From positions 1 through 7,280 of the forward strand of contig CAMTOX010000091.1 in NCBI GenBank assembly GCA_947074225.1: a stretch of DNA of 7,280 nt. Reading direction: 5' to 3'. The DNA comes from an uncultured bacterium. GTDB lineage: Bacteria > Bacteroidota > Bacteroidia > Bacteroidales > Paludibacteraceae. A program made the translations under genes and the position numbers. This document shows positions 1 through 7,230 of the stretch, piece by piece. How positions within the stretch are numbered: position 1 is the first letter of the stretch; every line of letters starts with the position of its first letter. The notes under the pieces were generated by a model. The model saw only the letters and a program-made list of their open reading frames with translations, did not search any database and was not told where the DNA came from.

Positions 1-2165
1 AGACCGGTAAGTTGGCAAAACAAGCCGACGGTTCAGTAATGGTAAGCATGGGCGACACTATGCTTTTGGCTACTGTATGTTCTGCAAAGAATGCTGTACC
101 AGGCACGGACTTCATGCCATTGTCAGTAGACTACAAGGAGAAGTTTGCTGCAAATGGTCGTTTCCCAGGTGGTTTTACTCGTCGTGAGGGTCGTGCCTCA
201 GACTATGAGATACTTGTTTCTCGTTTAGTAGACCGCGCTTTACGCCCATTATTTCCAGATGATTATCATGCTGAGACATTTGTTAATGTTATACTATACT
301 CTTCTAACGGCAGCGATATGCCCGATGCATTGGCCGGTTTAGCCGCTTCTGCAGCTCTAGCAGTATCAGACATTCCTTTCAACGGACCTATTTCTGAAGT
401 ACGTGTAGCACGTATTGGTGGTGAGTTCGTCTTGAATCCCACTTTCGAACAACTTGAAACAGCCGACATGGATATCATGGTAGCTGCTACTCTAGACAAT
501 ATCATGATGGTAGAGGGTGAGATGAAAGAGGTATCGGAAATGGATCTTCTTGCTGCTATGAAAGTGGCCCACGAAGCTATTAAGGTACATTGCACAGCTC
601 AATTAGAGTTAATGGAAGCATGTGGCAAGACAGTGAAACGCGAATATTGTCACGAAGAGAACGACGAAGATTTACGCAAAGATGTATTTGCAAAAACATA
701 CGACAAAGTATATGCTCTTGCAACAGCTTGTAATGCCGACAAACATTCTCGTGCCGAGAACTTTGAGTTGGTAAAAGCAGAATATAAAGCTACCTTCAGC
801 GATGAAGATTTGGCTGCTAAATGCGCCTTGATTGACCGTTATTACCATGATGTTGAGAAAGACGCTATGCGCCGCAGCATCTTAGATGAAGGCAAACGTC
901 TTGACGGACGTAAGACTACCGAGATTCGTCCAATTTGGTCGGAAGTAGGTTATCTTCCTGGACCTCACGGTTCGGCAGTCTTTACTCGTGGTGAGACACA
1001 ATCTTTAACCTCTGTAACTTTAGGAACAAAACGTGATGAGAAAATGGTTGACGAAGCCTTAATTCAAGGTAACGAACGTTTCTTATTACACTATAATTTC
1101 CCTCCTTTCTCTACTGGCGAGGCACGCCCTTCACGTGGTGTAGGTCGTCGTGAAGTAGGACATGGTAACTTAGCCTTCCGTGCTTTGAAACCAATGATAC
1201 CAGCCGACTATCCTTATGTAGTACGTGTTGTGTCAGACATTTTAGAATCTAATGGTTCTTCGTCTATGGCTACAGTATGTGCCGGCACACTTGCGTTAAT
1301 GGATGCCGGTGTACCTATTAAGAAACCAGTATCGGGTATTGCTATGGGTTTAATCTCTGAGAACAAAGGAAAGAACTTTGCCGTACTTTCTGATATCTTA
1401 GGCGACGAGGACCACTTGGGCGATATGGACTTTAAAGTAACCGGAACAGTAGATGGTATTACCGCTACCCAAATGGATATTAAAGTAGATGGTTTGAGCT
1501 ACGAAATTCTTGAAACAGCTTTGATGCAAGCACACGAAGGACGTATGCACATCTTAGGAAAAATCAAGGAGACACTTGAAGAACCACGCGAAGATTTGAA
1601 ACCACACGCTCCACGTATTGTTACTATGATGATTCCTAAGGAATTCATTGGTGCAGTAATCGGCCCTGGTGGTAAGATTATTCAAGGTATCCAAGCAGAT
1701 ACTGGCGCTTCAGTAAGCATTGAAGAGATTGAAGACCAAGGACGCATTGAGATAGCAGCAACAAACAAAGAGGCTATTGATGGTGCTTTGAATAAGATTA
1801 AAGCTATTGTGGCTATTCCTGAAGTAGGCGCAGTATATCCTGCTAAAGTAAAATCTATCATGGCTTATGGTGCATTTGTAGAGTTCATGCCAGGTAAAGA
1901 AGGTTTACTTCACATCTCTGAAATAGATTGGAAACGTTTCGACACCATGGAAGAGACCGGTATTAAAGAAGGTGACAACATAGACGTGAAACTTCTTGAA
2001 GTAGATCCAAAAACTGGTAAGTTCAAATTATCGGCAAAGGTATTGAAAGAGAAACCAGAAGGCTATGTAGAGCCCGAACGTCGTCCACGTCCAGATCGTG
2101 GCGACCGCAATGAGCGTCGTCCACGTCCCGACAGAGGCGATCGTCCAGAACGCAGAAACGACTAA
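1..2165 (+). CDS. pnp: Polynucleotide phosphorylase (PNPase), 5'-partial
   Basis: PNPase is a trimeric cytoplasmic enzyme that degrades RNA 3'->5' by phosphorolysis. The frame is already open at the window edge (codons from base 3, reading T-G-K-L-A-K), so the TTG at base 12 is internal and about 20 N-terminal residues lie upstream. Counting residues from base 12, the order is: first RNase PH domain with the FPGGF motif (51-55) and [11 protein letters not shown]; an all-helical linker; second RNase PH domain with the [13 protein letters not shown] phosphate-site loop and [12 protein letters not shown], whose two Asp and Lys (bases 1410-1412, 1428-1430 and 1434-1436) match E. coli metal-site residues D486, D492 and K494; a KH domain with GPGG at 1662-1673; an S1 domain ([20 protein letters not shown]). 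All visible catalytic residues are intact. The protein ends in a charged repeat tail. A hairpin and a tRNA-Arg follow at once. Confidence 0.97.
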   Translation, partial: TGKLAKQADGSVMVSMGDTMLLATVCSAKNAVPGTDFMPLSVDYKEKFAANGRFPGGFTRREGRASDYEILVSRLVDRALRPLFPDDYHAETFVNVILYSSNGSDMPDALAGLAASAALAVSDIPFNGPISEVRVARIGGEFVLNPTFEQLETADMDIMVAATLDNIMMVEGEMKEVSEMDLLAAMKVAHEAIKVHCTAQLELMEACGKTVKREYCHEENDEDLRKDVFAKTYDKVYALATACNADKHSRAENFELVKAEYKATFSDEDLAAKCALIDRYYHDVEKDAMRRSILDEGKRLDGRKTTEIRPIWSEVGYLPGPHGSAVFTRGETQSLTSVTLGTKRDEKMVDEALIQGNERFLLHYNFPPFSTGEARPSRGVGRREVGHGNLAFRALKPMIPADYPYVVRVVSDILESNGSSSMATVCAGTLALMDAGVPIKKPVSGIAMGLISENKGKNFAVLSDILGDEDHLGDMDFKVTGTVDGITATQMDIKVDGLSYEILETALMQAHEGRMHILGKIKETLEEPREDLKPHAPRIVTMMIPKEFIGAVIGPGGKIIQGIQADTGASVSIEEIEDQGRIEIAATNKEAIDGALNKIKAIVAIPEVGAVYPAKVKSIMAYGAFVEFMPGKEGLLHISEIDWKRFDTMEETGIKEGDNIDVKLLEVDPKTGKFKLSAKVLKEKPEGYVEPERRPRPDRGDRNERRPRPDRGDRPERRND
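2076..2162 (+). repeat. Tandem 36-bp repeat coding the PNPase Arg/Pro/Asp tail
   Basis: Two adjacent 12-codon units (2076-2111 and 2112-2147) encode [11 protein letters not shown] plus N or P, followed by a partial third unit, ERRND, up to the stop. The protein units are almost identical, but several codons differ synonymously (for example cgt versus aga, gat versus gac). That argues for an older duplication kept at the protein level rather than a recent slippage event. The tail lies beyond the S1 domain and is low-complexity and strongly charged. A role in RNA or protein contacts is inference only. Confidence 0.85.
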
Positions 2166-2181
2166 TACAGTCAAAAAATAA

Positions 2182-2213
2182 CCAATCGTAAAGAGCCTGC
2201 TCTTTACGATTGG
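2182..2213 (+). terminator. Perfect 14-bp hairpin between pnp and tRNA-Arg
   Basis: The arms 2182-2195 (CCAATCGTAAAGAG) and 2200-2213 are exact reverse complements around the loop CCTG. Only CATTTT follows before the tRNA begins at 2220, so the U-tract is short. It has the form of a weak intrinsic terminator or of a stable 3' end for the pnp mRNA. Because the tRNA just downstream has no evident promoter, substantial read-through seems necessary. Confidence 0.7.
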
Positions 2214-2219
2214 CATTTT

Positions 2220-2291
2220 GCTCCCGTAGTTTAATGGATAAAATGTAGGATTCCGGTTCCTTTGATAGCGGTTCGATTCCGCTCGGGAGTA
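2220..2291 (+). tRNA. tRNA-Arg(CCG)
   Basis: A complete 72-nt cloverleaf folds here. The acceptor stem is GCTCCCG with CGGGAGT (first pair G-U), with discriminator A2291. The D arm is GTTT/AAAT with an eight-base loop. The anticodon stem is TAGGA/TCCTT (outermost pair T-T unpaired) with loop TTCCGGT, placing anticodon CCG at 2253-2255. The T stem AGCGG/CCGCT is perfect, with loop TTCGATT. CCA is not encoded. Anticodon CCG reads the Arg codon CGG. The gene starts six bases after the pnp hairpin, so it is probably transcribed by read-through from pnp. Confidence 0.95.
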
Positions 2292-2323
2292 CAAATAATA
2301 GGCTTTTTAGCATTCGGAACAAC

Positions 2324-2368
2324 ATAAATAGAGAGTAGTATTACACGTTAATACTACTCTCTATTTAT
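2324..2368. terminator. Perfect 20-bp inverted repeat downstream of tRNA-Arg, probable terminator
   Basis: The arm 2324-2343 (begins ATAAATAGAGAG) is exactly complementary to 2349-2368, around the five-base loop CACGT. The outer ends are A-rich on the left and T-rich on the right, so a factor-independent terminator could work in either direction. It lies 32 bases past the tRNA 3' end and about 110 bases before the next promoter, which suits a transcription boundary. No long T-run follows, so a processing or regulatory hairpin remains possible. Confidence 0.65.
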
Positions 2369-2426
2369 ATATGGGAGAAGAATATAGCAAGAGCGATACA
2401 AATAGATAATGAAGAGAAGAAGTGGC

Positions 2427-2486
2427 TTTGAATAATTTATAATTGGTGAATAATATTGTGTTTTATTAAATAATACATTATATTTG
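2427..2486 (+). promoter_or_regulatory. Probable promoter(s) of the M6 protease gene
   Basis: The main candidate is TATATTTG at 2479-2486, a full match to the Bacteroidota -7 consensus TAnnTTTG, with ATTG (2455-2458) 20 bp upstream as the -33 element. A second, overlapping candidate has a perfect -33 TTTG at 2427-2430, a 20-bp spacer and TAATATTG at 2451-2458 (five of six defined positions). The first would start transcription near 2492-2494, giving a leader of about 55 nt to the ATG at 2548. The flanking sequence is very AT-rich. Confidence 0.65.
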
Positions 2487-2547
2487 CTTAATCTTTAAAA
2501 TGCAACACACAATAACTAAAAAAACCAATATTATCAACTGCAAAATT

Positions 2548-5500
2548 ATGACAAAGCAATTATTACTCTTGTGTTCTTTTCTTGTAGCACATTTATCACT
2601 TTATGCAGCCCCTGCTATACCAAGTCCAATTAAATTTGCACAACCTAATGGCGATACCCTCACCATTACATTACATGGCGATGAGTTCTCAAGCTATGCT
2701 CAGTCGACCGATAATTATACCCTTCTTTACAATAAAGAGGGCTATCTAACCTATGCTCAGAAAAATGGCAAAGGCGACATAGAGCCTTCAAACTACATAG
2801 CTAAAGCAGTTGATAAACGCACAACTGTAGAGAATCAGATGTTGCAGTTCACACCTCGCAACCTTACCTATAGCAGTTCTCAGAAGGCTATGACCAATCA
2901 GATAAAGAATAGCATTCAAAAACAAGCACGTGTTACGAGAGCCTTTCCAACTGCCGGCACCCATAAACTACTATGCATTCTTATGGAGTTTAAAGATGTG
3001 CACTTTTCTATTACCAATCCACAACAAGCATTCAACAACCTATTCAATCAAATAAACTACAACTTAAACGGACAAGTAGGTAGTGTAAAAGATTACTTTG
3101 CCGAATGTTCTTACGGCAAACTTAACTTACAGGTAGATGTAGTTGGCCCTTTCCGTGCCGATTCAAATATGGTATACTATGGCGGTAATATAGACGACAA
3201 CAATAAAGATGTCAACGTACGCGACCTAATATCTGAGGCATTCTACAAAGCCGACAGTAGCGTTGATTATACAGATTATGATAATGATAACGATGGTTAT
3301 GTAGATGGAACCTATGTTATCTTTGCCGGATATGGTGAAGAGGCTTGTGGAGTAGAAAATACTATTTGGTCTCACGCCTGGAGCACTGCTAGCACTATTA
3401 ATCTAGATGGTGTAAACATGTCGCGCTACTCATGTTCTCCAGAACTATCGGGTTACAGTGGTACGAATATGACATATATAGGTGTTATCTGCCATGAATT
3501 TGGTCATGTGCTTGGTGCACCCGACTTTTACGACACCAATTACTCTACCAATGGGCAGTTTCAGGGGTTAGGACGATGGGATTTACAATCTAGTGGAAGC
3601 TGGAATGGCGTCCCCGCAGGCAGTTCACCGGCACATCCAAACCCATACACAAAGGTATATATCTACGATTGGGCAAATATCCATGAGCTGGACAGTACCA
3701 TTAGCGTAACACTTAACACCTCTTACAACGATAGTAATGCATTTTATCGTGTCAACACTCAAACTCGTAACGAATATTATATCCTTGAGAATCGACAACA
3801 ACAAGGCTTTGATGGCAGCATACCTGGTAGAGGCATGATGATATACCATGCACATGCCGACATGAGCGGACGTAATATAAACATTACCCATCCGCAAGGA
3901 TTCTATCCTGTATCGGCCAATGCTCCGGTTCAACAACCAGACACTAACAGCACCTCATATGGTGTTATAAATTCTACCTCTTGTCCATGGCCAGGAACAA
4001 ACCAAGTGAGAAGTATCTCAGATTTTACCACCCCCTCACTCTGTAGTTGGAATGGTGAGCTAAATGGCATTACCATAAATAATATCACTGAGAACAGCAC
4101 AACAGGTATTGTTACTTTCAACTTTATTCAAGACAACCCACGCGACTTCAAGGTTACAGACGTTACCGAAAACAGCATCACCTTAGATTGGCTAAAGAAT
4201 AATAACCGCGATGTAGTAATTTTAGCCAGCACATCGGCTATTACTACCTCCTTAACAAACTCAAACAACTATCCGGTTGGTACTACAGTAGGCAGTGCCA
4301 CAGTAATATACAATGGAGGTGGGAACAATTTTATCTACACAGGCTTAGTTCAAGACACAGAATATCACTTTAAGATATTCACAAAACTCACAAACACACC
4401 AACATGGTCGGGCGGTATAACTATGTCGCAAAGCACAATGTGTTTATCTATAAAACAATTTCCATATATCATAGACTTTGAAGTACTTGACAATGCAACC
4501 GGATTCCCTCCATGTACATCTATGGAGACTCTAGATGGCAATGATTGGAGAATTACCGATAGTGTAAACTCAAGTTTTCCTAATAGAACTCTTGAATATT
4601 ATTTCAACAGCTCTAAAGCAGCCAACACTTGGTTCTACTCTCAAGGTCTTTATTTAAATGCTGGAGGCACTTACACCTTCACCTTCGACTATGGTATAGC
4701 ATCTTCACAATATCCTGAGAGTATGCGTCTGTGCCTTGGAAGAACACCAATGAGCAACAGCATGACCGACACAATATTTGATAACCCAAACATTGTATCG
4801 TATGTATTTGACACCACAGCAACATTTATCCCTCCAACAACCGGCATATACTATTTAGGGATTCAATGCTATTCTGCTACCGATATGTTCCGACTCTATG
4901 TTGATAACATAGAAATCTCCGAACAACTCCCTCCATCACCAGAGGTTACTATTATCAATGCTGCTCTAAATCCTTTCAATGAGTGCAACGACAATATAAG
5001 AAGCACTCAGAACTTCACTATCAGTGGATTGCACATTAAGGATAGCATCACTCTTTATGCTCCTTCAGGTTTTGAGATTAGCACTATGCAAAATAGCAAC
5101 TTCCAGCCATGGATCTCATTGGTACCACAAAGTGGTGTTGTAGGTAGTCAGAATATCTATGTAAAGATGATAAGCAGTACATTGGGAAACCATCGCGACT
5201 CTATACGTATTGAGACAATGGATATTACCCCTGCACACATTATAATAGTAGGAACAGTATCTACCATTCCTACTATTACTCCACTCATTAATCCTGGATA
5301 TATAAATAGTGGCAATACTATTTCAATTCAACAACCAACTGTTACCGATAACTATGCAAGCGTTAGCGCTCAAGGCTTTGAAATCTATAATGGCACAACA
5401 TGGAACTCCTTTGACTTGAGTACTCCACTAACAATGGCACACAATGGACAACTAGTGCGTTATTATGCTACCAATGGCTGTGGCACCAACACAAGCGATA

Positions 5501-6351
5501 CCATAACCTTAGAGATTTACGAATCATTTATAGCCATTGCAACAGTAACACCATTCGAATATGAAACTTGTACCGGAAACCAAGCCAATAAAACCAAGTT
5601 TAATATATATGGCCATAACCTAACTCACGACATCGTTATAACAGCCCCTTCTGGCTATGAGATTTCCGATCAAGTAAATGGTATTTTTGTACCTGTATTA
5701 AATCTTACTCCTAATAATGGTGAAGTGAGCAGCGAAGTATATATATCATTAGTACGCACTAACATTGGTTTCATTATAGATACATTACATATAACATCGG
5801 TAGGAGCTAATAGTTATTCTATACCTCTCTTTTCAAAAATTGGAGAAGAACCAATTATTGATGCACTCCAACAGCTAGACTCTGTTATAGTAGGAACTAA
5901 TTATCCTCTTAACAATCCAAACATTGATAACCGTGGTTTTCTAATCTCTAATCAAGGTTGGGAATTGTACAACAATAATACTTGGACAATAATAGAAGAG
6001 CTGCTTCTTCTTGAAGAACATGATGGTTTAAGCCTGCGATACTTTGCAAGTAACAAGTGCGGTACTACCTATACTGAGCCTATTACTTTAAACGTAAAAG
6101 CACCAGTAGGAATAGAATATAATATTCAAGAGAATTGGATTATCTATCCTAACCCGGCAAAAGAGCAGATACATATTATTGGCAGCACTATTGAAGCAGG
6201 CACTGTAATGAGAATTTACAATAGCAATGGTAGTTTAGTTATGAGTCATACTGCAGATAGTGACCCTATAATTATAAATATAGCTACATTACCACAAGGT
6301 ATCTATACATTAATATTTAATCAAACAACACTCCGCTTTATTAAACAATAA
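2548..6351 (+). CDS. Secreted M6-family metalloprotease with T9SS type A C-terminal sorting domain
   Basis: A 1267-residue exported zinc protease. The ATG at 2548 is preferred over the in-frame ATG at 2500 because it puts a signal peptide at the very N-terminus (MTKQLLLLCSFLVAHLSLYA, cut before APA) and leaves a normal leader after the promoter. Residues 21 to about 138 resemble M6 propeptides (TLHGDEFSSY). The catalytic domain starts near 139 (LLCILMEFKD). It contains an Asp-rich, probably Ca-binding loop (DYDNDNDGYVD, 243-253), HEFGHVLGAPD at 316-326 (His316, His320, Asp326 as likely zinc ligands; Glu317 catalytic), GRWDLQSSGSWNG (342-354), and ENRQQQGFDG...GMMIYHAHAD. After it come a fibronectin III-like domain (about 530-632), a choice-of-anchor-J/cleaved-adhesin-like domain (about 638-791), two related modules (about 800-991 and 994-1183), and a T9SS type A signal (about 1187-1267: YPNPAKE, then GIYTLIF near the end). 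It is expected on the cell surface or released. The substrate is unknown. Confidence 0.93.
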   Translation: MTKQLLLLCSFLVAHLSLYAAPAIPSPIKFAQPNGDTLTITLHGDEFSSYAQSTDNYTLLYNKEGYLTYAQKNGKGDIEPSNYIAKAVDKRTTVENQMLQFTPRNLTYSSSQKAMTNQIKNSIQKQARVTRAFPTAGTHKLLCILMEFKDVHFSITNPQQAFNNLFNQINYNLNGQVGSVKDYFAECSYGKLNLQVDVVGPFRADSNMVYYGGNIDDNNKDVNVRDLISEAFYKADSSVDYTDYDNDNDGYVDGTYVIFAGYGEEACGVENTIWSHAWSTASTINLDGVNMSRYSCSPELSGYSGTNMTYIGVICHEFGHVLGAPDFYDTNYSTNGQFQGLGRWDLQSSGSWNGVPAGSSPAHPNPYTKVYIYDWANIHELDSTISVTLNTSYNDSNAFYRVNTQTRNEYYILENRQQQGFDGSIPGRGMMIYHAHADMSGRNINITHPQGFYPVSANAPVQQPDTNSTSYGVINSTSCPWPGTNQVRSISDFTTPSLCSWNGELNGITINNITENSTTGIVTFNFIQDNPRDFKVTDVTENSITLDWLKNNNRDVVILASTSAITTSLTNSNNYPVGTTVGSATVIYNGGGNNFIYTGLVQDTEYHFKIFTKLTNTPTWSGGITMSQSTMCLSIKQFPYIIDFEVLDNATGFPPCTSMETLDGNDWRITDSVNSSFPNRTLEYYFNSSKAANTWFYSQGLYLNAGGTYTFTFDYGIASSQYPESMRLCLGRTPMSNSMTDTIFDNPNIVSYVFDTTATFIPPTTGIYYLGIQCYSATDMFRLYVDNIEISEQLPPSPEVTIINAALNPFNECNDNIRSTQNFTISGLHIKDSITLYAPSGFEISTMQNSNFQPWISLVPQSGVVGSQNIYVKMISSTLGNHRDSIRIETMDITPAHIIIVGTVSTIPTITPLINPGYINSGNTISIQQPTVTDNYASVSAQGFEIYNGTTWNSFDLSTPLTMAHNGQLVRYYATNGCGTNTSDTITLEIYESFIAIATVTPFEYETCTGNQANKTKFNIYGHNLTHDIVITAPSGYEISDQVNGIFVPVLNLTPNNGEVSSEVYISLVRTNIGFIIDTLHITSVGANSYSIPLFSKIGEEPIIDALQQLDSVIVGTNYPLNNPNIDNRGFLISNQGWELYNNNTWTIIEELLLLEEHDGLSLRYFASNKCGTTYTEPITLNVKAPVGIEYNIQENWIIYPNPAKEQIHIIGSTIEAGTVMRIYNSNGSLVMSHTADSDPIIINIATLPQGIYTLIFNQTTLRFIKQ
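4945..6096 (+). repeat. Two tandem ~195-residue modules in the protease stalk
   Basis: Residues about 800-991 and 994-1183 of the protease align as two diverged copies. Each has APSG(F/Y)EIS (starting at residues 838 and 1033), then QG(F/W)E(I/L)YN..TW, then G..(L/V)RY(Y/F)A(T/S)N.CGT...ITL, with the conserved Cys at 978 and 1171. The offset of 193-195 residues is constant across the module. Each module reads as two beta-sandwich-like halves. A spacer or adhesive role is inferred from position between the catalytic part and the sorting domain. Confidence 0.75.
6118..6348 (+). other. T9SS type A C-terminal sorting domain (part of the protease)
   Basis: The last ~77 residues carry the hallmarks of the Por secretion-system signal: IIYPNPAKEQIHI at the start, MRIYNSNGSLVM in the middle (a beta-strand followed by NG), LPQGIYTLIF, and a basic end, RFIKQ. 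In Bacteroidota this domain directs export across the outer membrane and is usually removed on attachment to the surface. The genes of the secretion machinery are not in this window. Confidence 0.9.
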
Positions 6352-6360
6352 GCGGGGTGT
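6328..6360 (+). terminator. Hairpin overlapping the protease stop codon, possible terminator
   Basis: Bases 6328-6342 pair with 6347-6360 around the loop AAAC: about 14 pairs with one bulged T and one G-U pair (core CCGCTT with AAGCGG). The stop codon 6349-6351 lies inside the right arm. An A-rich stretch precedes it, but no T-run follows. It could end the protease transcript or stabilise its 3' end. Confidence 0.5.
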
Positions 6361-6372
6361 AATGAACCTCAT

Positions 6373-7086
6373 ATGATAAAATGGTTTTTAACACTGGTGC
6401 TTCTCATAGGCACATTCACCTCTCAAATACAGAATTATTTCAGTTAAGACTAAGAGTGGATGTATCTTTATATCATTACCATTCTTGATAACTCCATAGA
6501 GATTACTATTATGGAGCAAGATAGCTATAACAAAAGTAACCGAGTACCCTATACAATCGTTAACGACACCATCAATATATCAAAGATATTGTTGAGGAAT
6601 TACCAGAGCCTTGAGTATGTAAAAATAGTGATTACAAACGATACTCTTCATATTTTCAACACCAATGAAATCTTTATTGAAGAGACAGTAATAAACCATG
6701 AAAAAGAATTCAACACTTCTATAAGCGATTGTTGACCTGCAAAGATATGCTCTATAAATCGGTTAAAAGGTGTTTATCTATTTGACAATGCTTATAATAG
6801 AACTTTAAATTACTCTCTCTATGCATTGTATCAACTCCATATTACATCAACTTCAGAATTATCCATCAAAGATGACAAAGAGAAGATATTCTTCCGCTTT
6901 AAGATAACCGACTGCAATATCTTCATCACAGAGATCGACACACCTTTCCCACTGCAGAATCTGAACGTAGAAAGCTATATATATTGTAGTATGGACCGAT
7001 TATTTTTCAAACAAAAAGCATTATTTCTCAACAAAGATGTAACGCCAATTAATTGGTATGGAATAAACTTGAAAGAATTAAAATGA
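6373..7086 (+). pseudogene. Decayed secreted-protein gene, unknown family, interrupted by three in-frame stops
   Basis: From the ATG at 6373, 21 bases after the protease stop, one reading frame stays open for about 237 codons to TGA 7084-7086 except for TAA at 6445-6447, TAA at 6451-6453 and TGA at 6733-6735. It starts with a signal peptide-like stretch (MIKWFLTLVLLIGTFTSQ). The rest alternates hydrophobic and polar residues as in beta-sheet proteins, with two loosely similar halves starting near 6460 and 6826. The pieces 6460-6735 and 6736-7086 could each be called as small genes. However, both lack a signal peptide and a credible promoter, and they share the frame of the signal peptide, so one broken gene is the simpler reading. 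I do not recognise the family. Short frameshifts may also contribute: an alternative frame is open over 6432-6485. Sequencing error cannot be excluded. Confidence 0.65.
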
Positions 7087-7166
7087 TAACTCACTGATAC
7101 TCGAATAAGAACAGAGTTGAAAGGCCGCTCTACATTATAAAAAATAACATAAAATCGCATTAGGTG

Positions 7167-7197
7167 CTTGCAGAAAACAAAAAAAGCATTACCTTTG
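7167..7197 (+). promoter_or_regulatory. Promoter of tRNA-Asp
   Basis: TACCTTTG at 7190-7197 matches the Bacteroidota -7 consensus TAnnTTTG exactly. CTTG at 7167-7170, 19 bp upstream, serves as the -33 element. Transcription should start near 7203-7205, giving a leader of roughly 27 nt before the mature tRNA at 7231. The 100 or so bases before it (7087-7166) hold no gene or strong hairpin that I can see. Confidence 0.8.
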
Positions 7198-7230
7198 CAG
7201 AGCAATTCAGAAATGATAGCGCCTTTAAAC

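Noticed and set aside
2301..2311. GCTTTTTAGC after tRNA-Arg as a terminator
   Set aside because: The potential stem is only three base pairs. The 20-bp inverted repeat further on is a much better candidate.
2023..2325. Reverse-strand open frames over the pnp 3' end and tRNA-Arg
   Set aside because: They run antisense through the conserved PNPase tail, the hairpin and the tRNA, and their translations look like no known protein. The other reverse-strand frames (266-595, 3625-3936, 3930-4121, 6975-7205) are likewise antisense shadows.
2500..2547. In-frame ATG at 2500 as the start of the protease
   Set aside because: It would add 16 mostly polar residues before the signal peptide, and it lies only about 7 bases after the predicted transcription start. 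The ATG at 2548 gives a standard signal peptide.
6445..6735. Stop-codon recoding or read-through in the frame 6373-7086
   Set aside because: Two different stop codons (TAA twice, TGA once) are involved, and pnp and the protease end normally at TAA. I see no selenocysteine-type or read-through element, so decay or sequence error is simpler.
6826..7086. Independent small gene starting at TTG 6826
   Set aside because: The same frame is open upstream to 6736, there is no promoter or good start, and it is in frame with the preceding fragments. It is better seen as part of a broken gene.
7114..7132. AGAG...CTCT as a terminator of the broken gene
   Set aside because: It has only a four-base-pair stem with a long loop and no T-run, which is too weak to support.
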